NCBI GenBank assembly: GCA_002342685.1
Contig: DDQN01000096.1
Location: forward strand, 1-10,892
Source: Vibrio sp. UBA2441
GTDB lineage: Bacteria; Pseudomonadota; Gammaproteobacteria; Enterobacterales; Vibrionaceae
DNA length: 10,892 nt
Direction: 5' to 3'
Shown here: positions 7,767 to 10,892 of the stretch, in pieces
Position numbering within the stretch: position 1 is the stretch's first letter
Layout of the letters: every line of letters begins with the position of its first letter
Position numbers and translations under genes: made by a program
The notes under the pieces: generated by a model
The model's input: only the letters and a program-made list of their open reading frames with translations
The model's database searches: none
What the model was told of the DNA's origin: nothing

Positions 7767-8024
7767 TTCAATACACATAATCAACAGAAAGGACTTTTGC
7801 AATGCCTATGCCAGTTAGTATAAGTAGAATTATCATATAGTTACGATGAACAACTTAGCTAAAAAATCAATTAGTGGCGAATAAAACCAACACAAGGCAG
7901 ATTTAACCAGTCGTAACATGTCAATAGATCAGGTTGATGTAACAATACTAGTGCCGAAAACCGCTGATACTATCCAGCAGGATCCGTCATACTTTATCGG
8001 CAGACTTAGTTATAAGGTGTAGTA

Positions 8025-9461
8025 ATGAAACTCGAACAGACAGAATATCAGCAAGCGCGTATTTATAAGGATAAAGCCTATGATGGTCGGTTTTACTTCG
8101 CGGTAAAAACCACAGGGATCTTCTGTCGTCCTTCTTGTCCTTCTCCTGTGGCAAAAGAAGAAAATGTGCTCTATTTTGACAGCCCTTTCGCCGCGCTAGA
8201 ACGCCATTTCGTTCCCTGTTATCGTTGCCGGCCAGATATCACTCTGGATTTTTGCTATCAGAACGTTGAAGCGAATCAATGTGTTAGTCAGGCTTTATCC
8301 TTGATACAAAATGGCTATTTAAATTCACACTCGGTTGTTGATCTGGCCAGTACACTCAAGATCTCGCAAAGACATTTGCGTAAAGTTTTCAACGATACGC
8401 TGGGCACTACCCCTAACAGTCTGGCTATCTACCACCGATGCATATTCGCTAAAAAATTGCTTTTACAAACAAATAATACTGTTACCAATATCGCCTTTAC
8501 CGCTGGTTTTCAGTCAGTTCGACAGTTTAATGATGTGATCAAAAAACGGTTTGGTAAGTCTCCTTCCGATATACGCAAACTTAGCGCTACCTCGGAGCAA
8601 GAAGCACTTAAGCTTTATTATCCCGACACTTTCCATTTCCAGTCATGGTTAAAAGCAACGACAGAAAAAGTTATCCCTGAATGTGAAGTCGTGACCGATA
8701 AGAGCTACAAAAGCACATTTCATCATCCACTGGCCGATGGTTGGTTTGAAGTTTCAGATAATCCTAAAGGGCACTTTCTCAATATTGTGATTCATTGCGA
8801 TAACCTACAATGTTATATGCCGATATACAACCAGATACGGCACATGTTTGACCTCCACAGCGATCTTTCCCGAGTATTGCCAGTGTTAAGGGAAAGCGAC
8901 GCAGATTTCTCTGATCTGGAACTGGCCCACATCCCACACATCCCCATTGCGTTCAATACATTTGCTTTATTATGTTATGCGCTATTGCGCCGCACCTTGA
9001 GCGAAGCAGAAGTAAAACAACACCTCGCCATTCTGGTGAAGTCGGTTTCTAATAAAGCAGAAAATGCTATGGAAGGGCTCAGCCACATTTTTCCTTCTAC
9101 CGATGACATACTCAATGTCGACATGGAAAATAGCGAACTGCCGGATCAAATACGACATCAGCTCTTAAAAGCTGCAAAAGCAATACAGACAGGAAAACTG
9201 TCTCTGTTACCGACGCAAAGTTACCAACAGTTGTACCAGAGTATTTCCGACTACTGCTGCAATGATGATTGGGTGGCCAATTTCGTCGCCATATTTGGGT
9301 TAGGTATGAAAGATTGCCTACTTGAATCACACTCACCCACCGGGGCAATACCGTTAAGTGATAGGACCGGAACCACAATAGCAAATTCTGATGGGTGGAA
9401 ACCCTATCGAAGCTATGGCTCGCTTTGCTTATTAGCAAGAATGAACTCAGCGCAAGATTAA
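8025..9461 (+). CDS. Ada sensor-AraC HTH fused to a degenerate AlkA domain
   Basis: A 478-residue three-part alkylation-response protein. Residues 1-75 form the Ada N-terminal zinc domain: C34, C38, C65 and C68 align with E. coli Ada C38, C42, C69 and C72, and C34 matches the cysteine that accepts methyl groups from DNA phosphotriesters. Residues about 82-188 are an AraC-type double HTH ending in GFQSVRQFND and KKRFGKSPSDIRK. Residues about 195-475 follow AlkA without large gaps: an AlkA N-terminal-like part (MFDLHSDLSRV at 274-284) and an HhH-GPD-like part ending WKPYRSY (458-464). The HhH glycines of AlkA (GIG) are replaced by C412-N413-D414 and the catalytic Asp238 position is H436, so glycosylase activity is doubtful. 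It is probably a methylation-switched transcription activator. Start ATG 8025 has AAGG 7 bases upstream. The gene is followed 187 bases later by the Ogt-glycosylase gene on the same strand. Confidence 0.9.
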   Translation: MKLEQTEYQQARIYKDKAYDGRFYFAVKTTGIFCRPSCPSPVAKEENVLYFDSPFAALERHFVPCYRCRPDITLDFCYQNVEANQCVSQALSLIQNGYLNSHSVVDLASTLKISQRHLRKVFNDTLGTTPNSLAIYHRCIFAKKLLLQTNNTVTNIAFTAGFQSVRQFNDVIKKRFGKSPSDIRKLSATSEQEALKLYYPDTFHFQSWLKATTEKVIPECEVVTDKSYKSTFHHPLADGWFEVSDNPKGHFLNIVIHCDNLQCYMPIYNQIRHMFDLHSDLSRVLPVLRESDADFSDLELAHIPHIPIAFNTFALLCYALLRRTLSEAEVKQHLAILVKSVSNKAENAMEGLSHIFPSTDDILNVDMENSELPDQIRHQLLKAAKAIQTGKLSLLPTQSYQQLYQSISDYCCNDDWVANFVAIFGLGMKDCLLESHSPTGAIPLSDRTGTTIANSDGWKPYRSYGSLCLLARMNSAQD

Positions 9462-9533
9462 CGCGCTCTTATTCTACTTATATCATTCTAGAAAACTAAC
9501 TGATCAGATATTTGGGTGTGGTGGAGCAAACAT

Positions 9534-9555
9534 AAATGTGCATGGACGCACATTT
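9534..9555. repeat. 8-bp inverted repeat between the two alkylation genes
   Basis: Perfect arms AAATGTGC (9534-9541) and GCACATTT (9548-9555) flank a 6-base loop. It lies 73 bases after the Ada-type stop and about 95 bases before the next ATG. No T run follows on either strand, so it is more likely an operator or an mRNA hairpin than a terminator. Confidence 0.45.
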
Positions 9556-9648
9556 CTAAGCGAACAGGGATGTTTTGAGCGGTTTGCGGAACCATATCCA
9601 TATAGATCACAAACTTACTTAGCTTGGTATTAATTCAGGAACTGTTGT

Positions 9649-10776
9649 ATGTACTATGACCAATTCAATACACGTATCGGAGCCATTGTCGTGGCGGGCA
9701 ATGATCAAGGCCTGACTCATCTTTATATCGACAATGGAAGCAAACCATCCATTATCGAGCCTCACTGGCAACACAAACCGGAAAGGTTCATTGATGCTCA
9801 GCATCAAATCAGGCAGTTCTTAATCGGCGAAAGACATAGCTTCAACCTAAAGCTGGCCCCCCAAGGTACTGAATTTCAAAAACAGGTATGGCAAGCATTA
9901 ACGGATATTCCTTACGCTCAAACCGCCAGTTACAAAACCATTGCCGAAAAGGTTGGCAATGGAAATGCTAGTCGAGCGGTAGGCATGGCAAACAACAAAA
10001 ACCCAATCCCCATCATCATCCCGTGTCACAGGGTGATTGGCAGTAATAAAAAACTAACCGGTTATGCCTTTGGTCTGGAAGTCAAAGCTAAACTGCTTGA
10101 ACTGGAACTCATCAACAGTACCTTTGATCAACTGATTTCCCACTACGGCCGTTTTAGCTGGTGGCCGGCAGAAAACGCGTATGAGGTCATGGTCGGCAGT
10201 ATACTCACGCAAAATACCAATTGGGCTAATGTGGAGAAAGCGTTGGCAAACTTCGCTGGCCACCTCAGCCCATCACAGATTGAAAACATGCCGCTAGACA
10301 GGCTAGCTGAGCTAATAAGACCAAGTGGCTATTACAATCAAAAAGCAAAGAAACTGAAAGCGTTGACAGCGTGGTTTAAACAATATTACTACGATATTGA
10401 TCAGCTGAAAAAACAGAATAAGCATAGAATAAGAACCGAACTCCTAGCCATTAGCGGCATTGGTCCGGAGACGGCAGATTCAATATTAGTCTATACGTTA
10501 GATAAAGCCTCTTTTGTGATTGACGCTTACACCCGTCGAATATTCTCTCGAATTGGATTAAACGTGCCAAAAGACTACGATGACTTCAGACTGCTCATCG
10601 AAAGCGCAGTGACTAATAACGCTGACACTTATGCTTATTTTCACGGGCTCATTGTCGAACACGCCAAATCATTTTGCAGCAAATCAAAACCCAAGTGTGG
10701 GCAGTGTCCAATAAGAGAGCGATGCCATTTCGCCGTGTCTGAATGCACCACCCGGGTATTTCCACCGCCCCCTTAG
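9649..10776 (+). CDS. Ogt methyltransferase fused to HhH-GPD iron-sulfur glycosylase
   Basis: A 375-residue two-domain DNA repair protein. Residues 1 to about 155 are an O6-alkylguanine-DNA alkyltransferase: FQKQVWQAL (76-84), SYKTIAEKVG (94-103), NASRAVGMANNKNP (106-119) with the arginine-finger position R109, and PCHRV (125-129) with acceptor C126. Residues about 158-365 are an endonuclease III-fold glycosylase of the MagIII/COG2231 type: ILTQNTNWANVEKAL (185-199), the hairpin SGIGPETADSI (269-279) and catalytic D292 in VIDAYTRR. The endonuclease III lyase lysine position is E274, which predicts a monofunctional glycosylase. C343, C350, C353 and C359 give an exact C-X6-C-X2-C-X5-C 4Fe-4S motif. 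Predicted roles are direct reversal of O6-methylguanine and excision of alkylated bases such as 3-methyladenine. AGGA is 8 bases before ATG 9649. The frame is continuous through the joint, so the fusion is not a misread frameshift. Confidence 0.93.
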   Translation: MYYDQFNTRIGAIVVAGNDQGLTHLYIDNGSKPSIIEPHWQHKPERFIDAQHQIRQFLIGERHSFNLKLAPQGTEFQKQVWQALTDIPYAQTASYKTIAEKVGNGNASRAVGMANNKNPIPIIIPCHRVIGSNKKLTGYAFGLEVKAKLLELELINSTFDQLISHYGRFSWWPAENAYEVMVGSILTQNTNWANVEKALANFAGHLSPSQIENMPLDRLAELIRPSGYYNQKAKKLKALTAWFKQYYYDIDQLKKQNKHRIRTELLAISGIGPETADSILVYTLDKASFVIDAYTRRIFSRIGLNVPKDYDDFRLLIESAVTNNADTYAYFHGLIVEHAKSFCSKSKPKCGQCPIRERCHFAVSECTTRVFPPPP

Positions 10777-10789
10777 TGAGAATAATTAT

Positions 10790-10818
10790 TAACTAAACTG
10801 GTCCATCCAGTTTAGTTA
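10790..10818. repeat. Perfect 12-bp inverted repeat, candidate operator
   Basis: Arms TAACTAAACTGG (10790-10801) and CCAGTTTAGTTA (10807-10818) are perfectly complementary around the 5-base spacer TCCAT. It begins 14 bases after the Ogt-glycosylase stop. There is no T run after the plus-strand stem, and only a mixed A/T stretch on the minus side. The size and dyad form, with a TATAAT 4 bases downstream, resemble a TetR-family-type operator. A terminator without a proper U tract remains possible. Confidence 0.6.
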
Positions 10819-10822
10819 TGGC

Positions 10823-10828
10823 TATAAT
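10823..10828 (+). promoter_or_regulatory. TATAAT -10 hexamer leading out of the window
   Basis: An exact TATAAT lies 4 bases after the inverted repeat. A normally spaced -35 would fall at about 10799-10806, inside the repeat, but that sequence (TGGTCC region) is a poor -35 match. Any gene it serves lies at or beyond the right edge. Confidence 0.4.
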
Positions 10829-10892
10829 AAACGGATGCAAAATAACAACAGTGATTCTATGAAGGTTCACCATCTATACCCGTGATCATTGA

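Larger units (their letters stand above)
7626..8024. other. 399-base divergent regulatory region
   Basis: It separates the pump operon (-) from the Ada-type gene (+) and must hold both sets of promoters. A long inverted repeat occupies 7713-7766. A weak plus-strand promoter candidate is ATGCCA (7808-7813), 17 bases, TATCAT (7831-7836, 5 of 6), about 190 bases before the Ada-type start. GTAACA is repeated at 7913-7918 and 7939-7944. AAGG at 8014-8017 is the ribosome binding site, 7 bases from ATG 8025. I see no E. coli-type Ada box and no convincing minus-strand promoter. Confidence 0.5.

Noticed and set aside
7861..8024. E. coli-type Ada box upstream of the Ada-type gene
   Set aside because: I looked for AAAGCGCA or the AAT/GCAA spaced pair and found no convincing match, so no operator is claimed.
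9112..9438. Minus-strand open frame of 108 codons
   Set aside because: It is antisense to the AlkA-like domain, whose homology establishes the plus strand as coding.
10790..10818. Hairpin as an ordinary intrinsic terminator of the Ogt-glycosylase gene
   Set aside because: The plus-strand stem is followed by ATGGCTATAATAAA, not a T run; kept only as an alternative.
10835..10885. 16-codon plus-strand frame starting ATG 10835
   Set aside because: Ends at TGA after 16 codons, has no Shine-Dalgarno sequence and cannot be judged this close to the edge.

Overview
The window looks like chromosomal DNA of a gammaproteobacterium, probably a marine or aquatic one (Vibrionales, Alteromonadales or Oceanospirillales-like). 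This rests on a clear YjjG-type nucleotidase, a proteobacterial RND efflux operon, E. coli-like Ada/AlkA/Ogt domains, AGGA-type ribosome binding sites and AT-rich intergenic DNA. I cannot name the genus from the sequence. No rRNA, tRNA, CRISPR array, transposase or phage gene is visible.

Layout. 2-748 (+) is the 3' part of an unrecognised gene that enters from the left. 868-1776 (+) encodes a small fold-type II PLP enzyme of the ACC deaminase/D-cysteine desulfhydrase family. 1822-2496 (-) is yjjG, a HAD-family nucleotidase, convergent with it. After a 382-base gap, 2879-3202 (+) encodes a 107-residue ABM-like protein. It ends in a bidirectional terminator (3254-3282) shared with the convergent efflux operon. 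That operon runs on the minus strand: adaptor (7625 down to 6447), then RND pump (6437 down to 3300). The two are coupled through a ribosome binding site that overlaps the adaptor stop codon. A 399-base divergent region (7626-8024) holds a long imperfect inverted repeat. It separates the pump operon from two alkylation-damage genes on the plus strand: an Ada-AraC-AlkA-type fusion (8025-9461) and an Ogt fused to an iron-sulfur HhH-GPD glycosylase (9649-10776). The window ends with a perfect 12-bp inverted repeat just upstream of a TATAAT hexamer.

The most interesting part is 8025-10776. The first protein has a complete Ada methyl-phosphotriester sensor (four zinc cysteines) and an AraC DNA-binding domain, but its AlkA domain has lost both the helix-hairpin-helix glycines and the catalytic aspartate. 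The next gene supplies what is missing: an O6-alkylguanine methyltransferase with an intact PCHRV site, fused to a MagIII/COG2231-type glycosylase with an intact catalytic Asp and a perfect C-X6-C-X2-C-X5-C cluster motif. Together the two genes contain the Ada sensor, the Ada C-terminal methyltransferase and an AlkA-like activity, rearranged between two polypeptides, with the active glycosylase apparently replaced by an unrelated-subfamily enzyme. The nearby pump may be only a neighbour; any link to alkylation stress is inference.
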